Numbered from the stretch's first letter, positions 35,001 to 47,160 are shown. The stretch is DNA of 64,000 bases from Lucifuga dentata (GCA_014773175.1 VXCM01000438.1:62001-126000), one strand, 5' to 3'. Numbers and translations are program-made. The notes: generated from the letters alone by a model not told the origin.

Positions 35001-38000
35001 GAGATGAGAAACTGCCTCCCAAAGTGGAGTAAACTAGCAAGGCAGATAGGACCGGGTCACCCTGAATGCTTTAAAATGAATGTGTATGGACAAAGTGGGA
35101 GTAAATGTAAATGTAAAACAGACTCAGGGGGCCAGAGCACTTGATCAGCTATCCAAGAACCAGCAAAGTGACAGTTTCTTAACCAGTGGCTGGTATGGGA
35201 GCTGATTAGAATAGACAGAGAGATGGAGGAAATGGGACGGGAGGGGGGNTGGCTGGTATGGGAGCTGATTAGAATAGACAGAGAGATGGAGGAAATGGGA
35301 CGGGAGGGGGGGAGCAAGAAGATAAGAGGAAGAGGAAAATTGAAAGGAGCAAAGTGGAATAAGAGAAAAAATAGGGGCAAGATGGAGTGATGGTAAGAAA
35401 AAGAGAGCGGGGTCATGTGGGACAAGGATGGAGAGGGTGTTTGGGTAAGGACCAGAAGAGCTGTGCGAGTGAAACGTATTATGTGTGGATGAGTGTGTGT
35501 GTGTGTGCGCTTGACCTCACAATGGCCCTTCATTTTTTACCTGTCCAAGGATAGGAGTCGACAGGTTTGCCACAGTGATAAGGGCTTGGCAGAGCATATG
35601 AACACATAAAGAAAAGGGGAAGATAAACTTTTAAAAAAACAAAAAAAAAAAAACAAAGNAAAAAAAAAAAAAACAAAGGTGGTGGTGGTGGTGGTGTGCA
35701 CAGAGACTAATTAGCTAAGCTTGAGGTACTCTGCTAGCGTCAGTTCAGTGCCACACAGGTATCTCCTATATCTTTTCTATAGTAACACACACCCTCACAC
35801 TGTTAAGTCACTTCTTACAGATGTGATGCTCTGTCGCTGTAATTATTTTGTGATTTTTAAAATAAAATCCTCTTTTAACATAAGTGAACCATTCCTTTTG
35901 TTCTGCAATTCCTATATTTCTAAACTGATAATTCTCAAAGCAAGTATAGAAAAAATCTCTTTGCTTTGCCATTATTCAATTTTGTGGCATTTAAAATTTT
36001 TTAAATAAAATGTGATGGATATGATAGTATTGCAGAAATGATTCATTGTTTATTCAAGTAGGAAATCAGCAAAAATCAGTTACAATTTGTATGATTAATC
36101 AATTATAGTGTCAGATTTTTTTCTGGTTTGATGATTATCAAAAGTTTGAGGTGTGTTTTTGGGATGGGAACCTTCTTTGTTGCAGAGTTTTGTGTAGAGC
36201 TTGGGAGAGCAGACAAAATGCTGTAGAGTTTATGTAATAGTTAGTTTAACTTTCTAATAAAAAATGTTTTTTCCACTGTATATTTGAGACAATTTTTTTC
36301 ATCATTACAATAATTAATTTTGTGTCTTTTAAGTCTTATAAGTATGTTGGCTACACACTTTGTGTGCCTGACAAAAATTAAAAATCAACCAATCAATCAA
36401 AAAGGTTTTTTTTGATAAATATCTGGGATTTTAAGAAAGTAAGTGATTTTAAAAGATCACTAGCTTGTGCTTTTGACAATTCATTTACTAAATAATTAAT
36501 TGAACAAAAATTAGCAAAAACCAAACAAAAGTATTATGGGTACACATGTTTTGTATTGTTTCAAGTTAAACTTATTAAGTATGAAAGTTACAGTCTCAAC
36601 TCTATTTGGGAAACTAGAATCAGATCCATGCAGGAATAAGATATTAGGGTCAAGGGCACATTTGTGCAAAAGCCCTCTGTAGAATTTAGTGTAGGCCAGG
36701 TGCACTCACCATTCAGACACTCTGACAACACAAAGCAAACACCCCCTCCTACCACGCTGTTAGGTTTGCATATCCAGTGAGTCAAAAACTCAATTAGGTT
36801 ATGAGTAGACAGTCAGACTCAGATACCAAAGTCAAATGGTGAAAGATGAGATCACATTAATCCTTTGTAAAAGATCTGTTATAAATTGTCATAATGTCAT
36901 TTAGCAATCCGCCTACACTCACAGGAGTCACTTTGATAAAGTCAACAGAGGTGGCCTCTGCTTGGCTCAAAGAGGGGATGAGGGAACGTGAGAGGATAAG
37001 AAAGAGGAGGATGAGGGTATGTGATGAGAGGGCAGAGAAAAGGCACCTCTGGGCAGGGAGGGGAGAGTTGGAAAGACACTGAAGATGAGGGCCCTCGCTT
37101 TAAAATCAAAGCTTGGATCAAAGTGCTGGCTGATGTTTCCCTCCCTCAGTGCCTCAATGCCTGTGACTACTCNCCCCCCAAAAAAAAACATAGATTCTCT
37201 TTTGCGCTCTCTCTCTCTCTCTCTCAGAAAACAGGTTCATGAGATGAAACAACACACTACAAAGACAAAATGGAAAGACAAAGACAAAACTCTCTACTGC
37301 AACTGCAACTAGGTGCTCATGTCTGTATGTGTGCATATGTGGTATGTGTCATCTAATCCTGTGGGAAATGATGTGGAGGGCCAAACATCAGGATTGAAGT
37401 TGTAATCCCATGTGTCCCCTGGCTCAGCCACAGAACTGATTGTGACCAATCTGCTGCATGTTTATAATTTTTTTCTGGGACTGTAATGAGAAAACCTGTC
37501 TAAGAAATCAAAGCTGTAATACAACAAAAAACAAAATCATACTACCAACTGCCATCATCATCAAACTCCCTGATTAACGAAAAGAACTGACAAAGGTGCC
37601 TGGGTACCTGCAAACCAGAATTCACAGTGAAAGGAGCACTACAGGCCTGATAAAATGGGTCAAGAGTTTTTATGAAGACCTACACTGACACCTGCTGGTA
37701 AACCTTGTTAGAAGTCTGGAATGGCAGTGCATAATAAGTTACAAATTTGATGTAACAGTAAATAATCCAATAAAAAAAAAAAAAAAAAAAAAAAAAACAA
37801 TTACTGAGGGTATTGGAAACCCAGTGGGCCAAACAGAAATCAGAGTATAATACAGTTTATCTCCATCTCCATTAAGTCTTTCATTAAAGGATTCCAGTGT
37901 CACTAAAAGGAGTGATGTGCATGATATCCTGCATTTGGAGATGGATTGAGAGATGTAAATTCAGTCTGCAGACTTACATTTACACATTTACACCCTCTAA

Positions 38001-41000
38001 TTCACACCTGTCAATGGTGTAAATAAATTCACTGAATAATTTGTGTAGACTTAATCAAAACCAACATTTTAGTAATAAATGTATACAATAGCAGAGCCTT
38101 TGGGGTTATTGGCTGTCAGAGTCTATAACCCGATGATATGCATTAGTCTGATAACTGACCTTTGGCACATGCGGATTGAACTCAACAGCTCTGTGTATGG
38201 CCTCCACAGCATTCATTTCTGCTGTGCTTAGCCCCCGCCTGGATGCTGCTTCTGGAGAGAACCTGAGAAAATACACCACACATGACACACTGCTGTAGAA
38301 AAACATGCCATATGAAACAGGGTGTTAACTTTACATACAGACAATGAATGTTAAGTAAGGTTCAACCATCAGAGATATTAACAACTTCATCCATCAAAGG
38401 GAAACATACTTATCTGATACAGCCCGTGCTTTCAACAGCGCTGATGTGTAGCATATAGTGGCTGATTTTGGCAAGCTGATGTCTACAATGGCAGCAAAAG
38501 TTGGAGTCATGCGACATATGTCATACATTTTCACATTTAAAACTAAGTATGATGATGACGATGATGTCAGAAATATGAAATATTTGTTGAGTGCAATTTT
38601 ACCATCATATTTAGCAAGGACAGCTTGGACATCAGCGTATGCTTGAAGCTCTAGAAGTGCTTCTAAAAGGTTTTCATGTATATTTAACATTCCCAACAAT
38701 GGGAACTCCTTCATTAACTGTAAAGAGATTAAAAAAACATACATTAACATGTCGTTTGATGGTGGTATTACCATACTCAAGATACAGTAGGCAAAGTATT
38801 GTGAATTTCCTTACAGATATGAGTTCAAACTTCTTTGAACTCATAAATATTAGCAACACAAATTTAGCAACACTCAGCTCATCAAAAGCACAAGACAGCC
38901 CATACACCCTTTTTACAGTGGAGTAAAAAGGGTGGAGTAATTTGGCTGGAGTAATTTGACTATTACATTAAGAAATTTCTTGACACAGTAGCAGCAAAAC
39001 AGTGTGAGCTGCTATTCAGAAAGAATGAAATAGAAACTCACATCTCTCATCATTTTCACAGCTTCTTTAATCCGTCCCAGCTTGCGTGCACACATGGCCA
39101 GTCTACGTTTAATGTACACCAGCAAGTTGATATCTTTTCCAGCTATGGATGGCAAACAGAAAACAGGAAACATTTAGCAAGGACAGGCTGACAAACCTAA
39201 ACCACCAATAACCTGGATAGATTTAAACAATAATATTCTGGGTTTCTACTTTGCTGGTTCAAACCCATCCTTACCAATACTCAAAGCTTTCTTGAAGAGG
39301 CGCTCAGCCTCTGTGATTGTTGTAGCTTCCTCCTCTGCTAGCAGCACGTAAGCTGCAGCACATCTGTAAACACACACACACAAAAGACATAACTACACAC
39401 ATGGACAAGTTTTCAACCATCCACTAAATCATCAGCATGTTTATGGTAGAAAACAACCCAACAGTCATGTTTACATGCCAGTGTTTCCCATACATAAGCA
39501 AAACTTGGGCAGCCCACCCAGGTTTCTGAAGACCCGCCCATGTTTTGCGGGATGACCCAGCCTTTAAAACAATACAACTCCGACACTGACATGCGCGCAT
39601 ACATCGGCTATACTTGCGCAGCCCCAAGAAAGCGAAAGCAGAGAAAGCAAAACTGAATGTCCAGCTCTGCTGTTTATGTGCGTCCCTAACCCTAACCCTA
39701 AAAATCAAGTCATAATGCAATGGAGACAATAATGTGAAAATGTAGAGCCTATAAAAAATGGCAACAGATGGCTGATATAATAAGGTGCATAAATGAAGAA
39801 AATATTTAAACATAATTAAGGAGATTGTATGTAACTGCGTAAGAGTAGAACTCACTCATGGTTCATTTCTATGGCCTGGTAAGCTGCTCTGATTCTGGCT
39901 TGAGGATTTCTTTCTCTCCAGGCCTTCTGCATCACTGTAATACAATGATGAACATATTATAGATGTGGTGTTACAGCACTGACATATTTAACTGAGTGTA
40001 CCCAATTCAAAAGGTTCACAATACAAAACAAACAGCAATTTCATGTGATTTTTTTTTTTTTTTTTTNTTTTTTTTTTTTTTTTTTTACAAAGAACCAGAG
40101 ATATCTCAAACAAGAACATTTGCGAGCAGATTCCATTTTAGCATCTGATTTTCAGATAGGATTTTAATGGTGTAAATCATTAAAACTCACCGGCATCCTC
40201 TGGCCTTAGCTGCTGAGTGTCTCCTGTGAAGAAAGTCTGATGGTCTTGAGCAGACAAGTTCATGTCGTAATAAGTTAAGGGTTCCTTCCCAGTAACCCAG
40301 GTGTACCTGCAGTGCACAGTGTAAAAATAACATGCTACAGGTTTAACAATGATGTTTAAAAGTCTATTTCATTGCAACTGAGACACAGTATATTTAGGGA
40401 ATTACTGCAAACAATGTTTTATTATGACTCCATCCATCCAACAGAATAATTAGGTGCATTCTATTGGATTCACACCTCTACTTCTCACACACACCTGTTG
40501 TATTCTGCTCCTCTGAAGAGATTTAAAGGGTTCCTCCAGACTTTACATTCTACCAAAAGAAACACATGATTATTATTGTTGAAAACTCAATCCCATTCCA
40601 TTTCTAAAATGTGCAGGCCGAGCATATGAGTCGAGATGAATTTGTGCCATCATATTTACCTGAAACACTGGGTCTAGGCTCTGTCTCTCCATTAACTGAA
40701 GAGAATAAACCAGTTGTAGCACTGCTCTCCACCCCACCCAGGAGAGGACGCAGGTGGCTCACTGACACTTGCTCAATGAACGAGGTNGCTCTCCACCCCA
40801 CCCAGGAGAGGACGCAGGTGGCTCACTGACACTTGCTCAATGAACGAGGTCCCATATTTACGGAAATACCACCATTCAAATATCTGTGGCAAGAAGGAGT
40901 CTTAAAATTATAAGGCTCATCGACTTTATAGGCTTCATCCACGTGTGAATGATGGTCAAAGGAAGTTGTACCAATCTGCCAATACTTTTACCATCAAAGT

Positions 41001-41088
41001 GTACAGTACATACTGTATATATATATATATATATATATCTATATATATATATATAGATAGATATATATATATCTATCTATATATATGT

Positions 41089-41137
<49 letters not shown>

Positions 41138-42915
41138 GGACACAGAAGAGAGATCAAACCTTGATTTAACATAATAACTCACAAGTATGAGTCCAGAGAT
41201 GAGAGAAGAGGTTCCAGTGAGTGCCACGTAGAATTTAGGGGTCAGTGTATTCAAAAACACTGATGCTGAAAGAAGAAAAAGAGAAGACAGTTCAGTGCCA
41301 TCACTACAACTACAACTGAACTGCAAACAGCGTAAACAGTTGTGTACGGGTTGATAATGAATGACACTGGCTCCACTGAACCTGAATTACATGTTGTTGT
41401 TTGTTTTTTTGTTTTTTTACACTGTCCTTCATCTTTCCAGTAATGTGGCTAAGTTTAATCAACTTGATGACAAAAATAAGCTGAGTATTATTACATCTGG
41501 TTGGTATTGTTTAAATCAGTGTGACCAGACCTACTACAGATTCTTAAAAGGTTGCAATATTTTATATTTCAATTAAAATCTGGCATACTTTATTTTTCAT
41601 GTCAATGCTGAAATTGTTATTTGTGAGTAAGAAAAATATCTGATACCCATATGTTAGCTTAGTTTATGTAAATGCATAACATAAACAACCAGGTTTTGGT
41701 TTTTCAAATTATATTATTAGACACATATTATTATATTAGACAGTTGCTACAACTGCAGTCCCAAGGCAGCATATTTTATAGTTAAACAATAAAGTTTATA
41801 ATCAAAGAATAAAGTCATAATAAATTAAGATAACGTAGAAATTAAACTCACACATTTATTGGAAATGTAACTAAGTAATATGCTGAGGCAGACATTTTAC
41901 AATTAAACAATAAATTGTATAATCAAACAAGAAAGTAATAATAAATTAAGATACATAGACAGTAAAACTCATATGTTTATTACTGGAAATGTAATGACTA
42001 AATAATAAAAACACGTAGAAGGAGAAATATAGCAAAATAGGGTTTAAATAAACACAAAAATTTGGCCTGTAAAATATTCATATACTACTACTTTTAACAC
42101 ATCTGGTAGCTTATACACCAATATCAATATATCTATGATAGGGAAATATCAGCCAGCAATATCCATTCGCCAATATATTGGTTAGGCTCTAATTTTAAGG
42201 TAAGTAAAGTATATCTAAAGAAGCTTGTTTGTTTTTAAGATAACATATGTAATGTAATAACAGTTGTTAATGCTAGCTGTGTTTCCATTGTAGTGGTCCC
42301 CAACACCTTTTGATTATTTTTACACTGAAGTGTAATTAAGTGTATATTTTGTTTTCAAAGCATGTATTTGATATGCTTTGTACCACAAATCAACCACCAA
42401 CTTACAAACTCGAGTAAATAAGCCATTTCTATTCTATTCTATCGATAGAGAAAGTATTTGTCGTAGCTTTAGCAGGTATGTGGACTTTATAATATCGTTA
42501 TCACAATAGCAAACTTGTAACACAACATTAATTACTGAATTCTTGCTACTTACCTTGTACATATTTATTTTAAAACTGTATATGAATGGTTGGTGGGAAC
42601 ATAATTTTCGTTGTTAATTCTAAACTGAAAGTCGTCTGTGTTTGAATTAAACTTACTCATTCAACTGTCAAAGCAGCAGCTCCGCTTGCTAAAGCCTGGT
42701 AAAGAGCTTGGCTAACCGTAGCTAGCTAGCAGTTGCCTTTACCCACCTGAGGTAAGAGTGTCCTGCAGTTTCAGAGGGCTCCACAGGACGTAAATCATGA
42801 TCAGGACCATGACGAACCAAATGAAGCACACGTAAGTCCATGACCAGCACAGCCACGATTTTAATTTCTCCATAAATCCAAGAGACTGAGGATTACTGCT
42901 AGTGGTGTCCTCCAT
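27112..42915 (-). CDS. st7l: ST7-like protein (suppressor of tumorigenicity 7 like), multi-pass membrane protein
   Basis: Fifteen coding exons on the minus strand, in order: 42915-42747, 41265-41183, 40883-40660 (with an assembly duplication), 40549-40495, 40306-40191, 39934-39856, 39363-39275, 39142-39042, 38717-38603, 38482-38410, 38262-38160, 30850-30700, 30518-30426, 30251-30112 and 27207-27112. Splice phases agree throughout once the exon-3 duplication is removed, giving about 540 residues. Landmarks: an N-terminal hydrophobic stretch in exon 1, [61 protein letters not shown], a [17 protein letters not shown] block, [38 protein letters not shown], a hydrophobic C-terminal segment and [11 protein letters not shown] before [19 protein letters not shown] and LQHWKR agree with ST7L over ST7, as does the synteny. 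Molecular function is poorly known; human ST7 is a proposed tumour suppressor. Met1 at 42915 was chosen because the in-frame ATG at 42996 precedes it without family similarity. Confidence 0.94.
27640..27905 (+). mobile_element. fish non-LTR retroelement tail (LINE/SINE 3' end), probable
   Basis: The block AGGAAGTTTTTCCTCGTCTC, then CTGTAAAGCCCTTTGAACAG and GATACTGGGCTACACAAC, ending in AAATAAAATAAATAG, is the familiar 3' end of a widespread teleost repeat (AGTTTTTCCT...CTTTGAGACA...GGGCTATATAAATAAAATTGA). It is interrupted by a poly-T tract with an N at 27775. The exact family is not determined. Confidence 0.5.
28473..28511. repeat. (CT)n microsatellite
   Basis: A pure CT dinucleotide run in st7l intron 14. 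Confidence 0.9.
30061..30111 (-). other. in-frame read-through of the st7l exon-14 donor (possible alternative C-terminus)
   Basis: If the donor GTAAGT after FAKA is not used, the frame continues for 16 residues ([16 protein letters not shown]) to TAA at 30061-30063. The constitutive choice is splicing to 27207, which encodes the conserved [12 protein letters not shown]...WHQLTQI end. Human ST7L also has isoforms with alternative C-termini, so a retained-intron form is conceivable, but nothing here proves use. Confidence 0.3.
31859..31991. repeat. 66-bp exact duplication around a single N
   Basis: 31859-31924 equals 31926-31991, with N at 31925. Same signature as the other single-N duplications; likely an assembly overlap. 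Confidence 0.85.
31985..32048. repeat. compound (AG)n(ACAG)n(ATAG)n microsatellite
   Basis: Simple repeat that interrupts copy B of the intron-11 tandem duplication. Confidence 0.85.
32308..32512 (+). repeat. diverged dispersed repeat, copy 2
   Basis: Partner of 20018-20205: GTGAAGAAAGCTGAACATCT at 32318 matches GTGAAGAAAGTTGAGCATCT at 20024, and CTAATATGTTAGCC near 32490 matches the region near 20190. It lies in st7l intron 11, immediately after a poly-C join with N at 32197. Confidence 0.6.
33238..33274. repeat. (CATC)n microsatellite
   Basis: A tetranucleotide run of CATC with one variant unit. Confidence 0.9.
35187..35311. repeat. 62-bp exact duplication around a single N
   Basis: 35187-35248 equals 35250-35311, with N at 35249. 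Purine-rich sequence in st7l intron 11; likely an assembly overlap. Confidence 0.85.
39479..39700. mobile_element. possible hAT transposon fragment in st7l intron 6
   Basis: CAGTGTTTCCCATACATAAG at 39479 resembles the CAGTGTTTCCC terminal inverted repeat of fish hAT elements, and the following sequence is locally GC-rich and CpG-bearing, unlike the rest of the intron. The opposite terminus was not found, so this may be truncated or a chance match. A CCCTAACCCTAACCCTA stretch sits at 39684-39700. Confidence 0.4.
40660..40883 (-). CDS. st7l: st7l coding exon 3, disrupted by a 63-bp duplication and one N
   Basis: The exon starts IFEWWYF and ends in PSVS before a GTAAAT donor. Within it, 40724-40786 and 40788-40850 are identical 63-bp copies separated by N at 40787. 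Both encode the conserved [21 protein letters not shown] segment, which ST7 proteins have only once. The 64 extra bases shift the frame. With one copy the exon is 160 bases and joins its neighbours in phase, so the gene is very probably intact and the sequence is wrong. Confidence 0.92.
41015..41131. repeat. (TA)n/(ATAG)n followed by (GA)n microsatellite
   Basis: TA-rich tract at 41015-41092 followed by a pure GA run at 41093-41131, about 50 bases from st7l exon 2 within intron 2. Confidence 0.9.
41765..42010. repeat. tandem repeat, two units of about 122 bp
   Basis: Unit 1 (41765-41886) and unit 2 (41887-about 42010) both begin GGCAG and share an ATTTTA...TTAAACAATAAA block, TATAATCAAA, AATAAATTAAGATA, AAACTCA and GGAAATGTAA in the same order. 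It lies in st7l intron 1. The adjacent CCAATATATTGGTTAGGCTC (42169-42188) looks like part of a DNA transposon end, so the array may be internal to an element. Confidence 0.7.
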
Positions 42916-43100
42916 GTTTCTCCGGATGTCTGTAAACAGAGACGTCACGTGACCAGCCAGGAGCGGGCCGGTTCTTTTAAATCGGCGGTTAATCAAAAAA
43001 ACAAAAAGAGGCTACGGGGGCATTATGTTCACCTTTAGGCATAAAACTTTTCTTTTACAATCATTTTATACGTACGTCAATTGCAGTTGCTTTAAGTTTT
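42916..43100 (-). promoter_or_regulatory. st7l 5' UTR / promoter region
   Basis: Immediately upstream of the st7l start there is a short stretch with CpGs (GAGCGGGCCGG and AATCGGCGG in plus-strand reading) and no TATA box. In mammals ST7L and CAPZA1 are, as recalled, divergently arranged here; no capza1 first exon is recognised on the plus strand in this window. Confidence 0.4.
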
Positions 43101-45564
43101 CACTTCTGCTGAGCACACAGACGGGTGAAATGCCAAAAAATGATGATTGACTGATAAGTTCTGTGCCTGTTGCATAAATTAACAGTTTGTGGATATAATC
43201 TTGAATGTAAATTGTAAAATTATATTTATGATATAAATTTAATTTTACGATATTTTGCGTATTACCAGCATTCTGTTTTTTTTTTCTTTTGCACTAAGTA
43301 ATAGTAACTTTCAAATTCAAGCTGCTAAATAGGATTGTGGCTTTTCAATTTCAGCACCCACCCTATATAATTTAATTTGGCTGTTATCCTTTTAGCTTTA
43401 GCTGAAACCTAAAATGATGTTTGTTTTTTGTTTTGTTTTGTTTTTTTTTGTTTTTTTTTGTAAAGGGAAAAACTGAAATAATTCTACAAAACTCACATAA
43501 AAATTCATCCAGAAGTGTGTCAAGTTGTAAGATGATGGTAACAGTACGTGTAACACCTCTCTTTCTATTTAGGCCCAGAACTTATCAATCAATCAATGCA
43601 TGTTGTATAAACGTATAAGCTGCAGATAGACCCAATAATCCTGGTACAGGATTTACTTAATGAGACCTGGACATTAAATTTAACTGAACGCTTAACGCTA
43701 ATATTGCATAGGATAATGTATTAAAATGTTTTTATTTATTTTACTTTTGTACTTTCCTACTTTAGTATAAATTCTGATAGGAACACAGATTGTGTAAGAA
43801 TTTAGTGAGGAGATGGCATTTTTTATTCTGACAAGCAATATCTCTAAATTCTATATTTAATACACACTTTGCTGTAGTATGGTGTATTTGTGAGCTGTAT
43901 TTTGACCCTGTAAAGCAAACCTAAGACTTGATAAATGTGAGCCTTGAGCTCTTTGGCTATTTGCTGACATTCATCATCTCATCCATTAAGTGGGTGCAGC
44001 CAGAAGCCTTCACAGACTCACTTCTCCACCTACTCTGTCCTGTATTACAATTTATTGCCAGTAAGTGGGGCCATAACCCCATAAATCCATTAAAGTCTGT
44101 AGTCATGTTCTGACTGCAGGTGGAGACAAGGTTCACTTCTCTTTGCTCTCTTGCTTCCATATAGTCCCTGTTTAAGAAATTAAGCTTGCAAATGTCCTCA
44201 CTTTCTTATTAGCTTTCTTTTTTCTGCAAAAACACATTAGAACTGTTTTCCAAGCCTTCTCAAAGGCCAAGAATTTGGTCCATACAGTCCAAGTTTGCTC
44301 CAATTGCCAGTCATTATTCAAATCAGATTTCCATGATATAGATTTAGTTTAATCTAAAACAAACTTGTTCCAAGATGCAACAGAAATGTGATGTCGGATA
44401 AAAACAATCCACAGCACTTCTCATCTTGTGTGACTGACTCACAAAACTCCTAACAGGGAATAAATATGATTTGTTACGACTGCATTCTAGTTGGAGGGTA
44501 TAGCCGGTGAATGACAGAGAGCCAGATTTGGTCCTGTTCATAAATGCCCTTGGGTGTTTTCTGCCTGATGCTGATGGACAGGCACACACAGGGTTAAAGG
44601 CCTGTCATATAAATCAGGTACAGTCACGTCAGAGGTGAAAACATGCATAATGCCACTGACAGGAAGAGCAGAAAAAGAAGGGAGAGAAAGAGAGAGAAGG
44701 GTAAGAGGACAGAAGGAGGACAGAGGGGGGAACAAGACAGATCTGTGGACATTATCTGGAATCTTTTGCATTACCTGCATGTCTGAATGTATTTCTTGTT
44801 GAAATGATTTTACCAAATGACTCCTTCTCAGATAAAACATGCACGTAGCTTCCAAGAATACACTGGGTAAACAGACTTATCATCATCTTGCAGCACTTAA
44901 ACTGTTACATATTAACAAAAGTCAAATAAAATGTCATTTTAGATATATGCAGGCACCTCTGCAGAATTTCTGTATGCATCATAACCACTGCAATTTTACC
45001 TCATAAAAGATATTAATGAGGTAGCAGAAGTTGATTTGTATACATGTAAAACACAGTGCTGATTGTGGGACATACTAGCAGTCTACAAACAATGGAAATT
45101 GCCTTTGTATAAACTGTGACATGACCTGAACTCAAATGGTCAGCCAGTCACCAGCCACGCAGAAACAACATCTTTCATCATTCTGCATTCACCTGTATAC
45201 TTTAGGTTCATTTACAATTTCATGTCCGGCATCAATCCAGCCATTCTGGACTTCATGTTCTGTTTATGTAGTCCTTTCTAATTCTCTGCCTAAAGCTTTC
45301 AAGAGTCCTCTAAGCATATGTATTTAATCATACATATTTAATCACTGTTTTCAATTAAATGCACTACATTTCTCACTCTCATTATTACTTAGCAGGCTGC
45401 TCTTAAAGGCTTCAAAATATGCAGCTTTCTGTTAAACATACCGTTCTCAAAGTCAGCTTTTAAACAAATACGGATTTATGGGATGAAAACATACAAACAA
45501 CATGCATTATTTTTTTTAAGAGCATTTCATAGCTATAGAATTTCATTAATTCACACGAACATTT

Positions 45565-45880
45565 GGTAACACTTCATACACAGGAACAAAAAATTCAGAG
45601 TTGTTACCAAAAAATGAGTAAGGAGCTAATCAGGAAGTAACTGCTATTAGCAAATTAACAATTATTCCTGAGCAGTTCTGATTCAACAATTACATATTAG
45701 ATAACGATAATCTGCATATATTAGACCATGATCTTCATCTATGACCACTTCTTAATGAATCATTTTTGATTAATTCTGCATCAGGCACCAAATGACATGT
45801 AACTAATAACTAATCATTACTTCTTTAGTTTATTTATATAACTTACTATTTTTTGTTCCCTCTCAAGTAAAGTAGTGCAT
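45565..45880. mobile_element. probable MITE with diverged terminal inverted repeats
   Basis: The left end GGTAACACTTCATACACAGG followed by AACAAAAAAT is imperfectly mirrored on the right by ATTTTTTGTTCCCTCTCAAG then TAAAGTAGTG. GGTAACACTTTACTT is a common terminus of short fish DNA transposons. Ends are degraded and no target duplication could be fixed. Confidence 0.4.
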
Positions 45881-47160
45881 CATCCTGCTTGGAGATGCAC
45901 AAATAATGGCAAATATATATTTATTTCTTGCTATCGGTCACCAATCCAGTGTGACCTGAGATTTGGATACAGTGTGGTCTTTTTATGAAATAAAGTTTGC
46001 TTTGTGTACTATACTCTATTTTACTTTATACATACTATCTGACTGGTCGTTTGTCAGTGCTGCATTTGGTGGTCCCTGCTGATGGAAACTTTAAACGCTA
46101 TGAAACTGGTTCTTGTCTCCCACACTGCTTTCTCTTTGTGAGTTTATATAACTTGTCTCAATGACGGGACTCTCCCTCCACAACTCATTTCTCTTGAAAC
46201 ACTTCATTTTCAGAAAATGTGTGTTCTTTTTTTTGCATCAGGAGACCATGCTGTTTGACCACATCTGAAAGCAATGGTGCCTCAGAAAAATGACTTCCTC
46301 CAAAACAGGCTGAAGAGACATGAAGCAACATTCAGCCTTTTCTCTGTAAATCCATGAAGATGAGTGGTCATGTTCTGCTGTGTTTCCTTCCATGACTTTA
46401 CTAATAACTAATTCAAACCACTTCTTCTGCAAGCATAGAGGAAATCCAACATTCACACAGCAGCAAGGAAGACCAGCAACCCTTTACATATCACGTAACA
46501 CTTTTCCATCCTCTTGTTGATGAATTTGCTGTCTTGTTATGTTTGACTATATCTGCTTTCCTTTTTGACCATCCTCAGTGTGACCATTAGAAATTCCTCA
46601 TTTTACGAGAGAAGAGAATATAATGTGTCTGCCTTGTGAAACTTCACTTATCCCTTAGCATGTTAAATTAATGAAACCTACAAAACACATGGACAAAAAC
46701 ACAATCATCTCATCATCATCATCAACAACAACATAGGGATGAAAACACGGAATAGCAGAATAAGAGTGCAGAAAGCAGCCTCTCAACCAGTGTGTACGGT
46801 GGCTTTATCGTTGTATACAGCTCCATCCGACAGCAGGTATACTGTAAATGGAAGAGGCTGAGATGAATAATACATATGAATTACCTTCATGCAGTCAGAG
46901 TTTCTTTTTCCACTCCACTCTCTCATGCTGCAAGAACATCATTTTATGGAGAAAATAAAACGGAAGGTGCACTGACAAAAACAGGTATTATGAACGCAAC
47001 TAAACTGCATATGAACACACTGGTGTGTGTTCAAAGGTGCAGTAGCTTGAAAGGTATTGCTTCATAAAAGGTGTTTAAGTTGTGTTTAACTATGAATAAA
47101 AAAAAATAATAGTAATCTTTATGTAATCCCTAAAAAACAGATTGGACAAATGCTGTCTTT

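Larger units (their letters stand above)
30851..38159 (-). other. st7l intron 11 (7.3 kb, the gene's largest)
   Basis: Separates the VPK exon (38262-38160) from the YLLEMKSL exon (30850-30700). It holds the tandem duplication 31316-32130, dispersed repeat copy 2, (CATC)n at 33238-33274, a 62-bp assembly duplication at 35187-35311, poly-A joins at 35659 and 37173, and poly-A at 37771-37797. No further st7l exon is needed to complete the protein here, and no nested gene is evident. Confidence 0.75.

Noticed and set aside
39684..39700. Interstitial telomere repeat
   Set aside because: Under three CCCTAA units; too short to indicate a fusion or telomere-derived insertion.
42916..42996. Upstream in-frame ATG of st7l adding 27 residues
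   Set aside because: The extra residues do not resemble any ST7 N-terminus, and human ST7/ST7L begin close to the position of the chosen Met.
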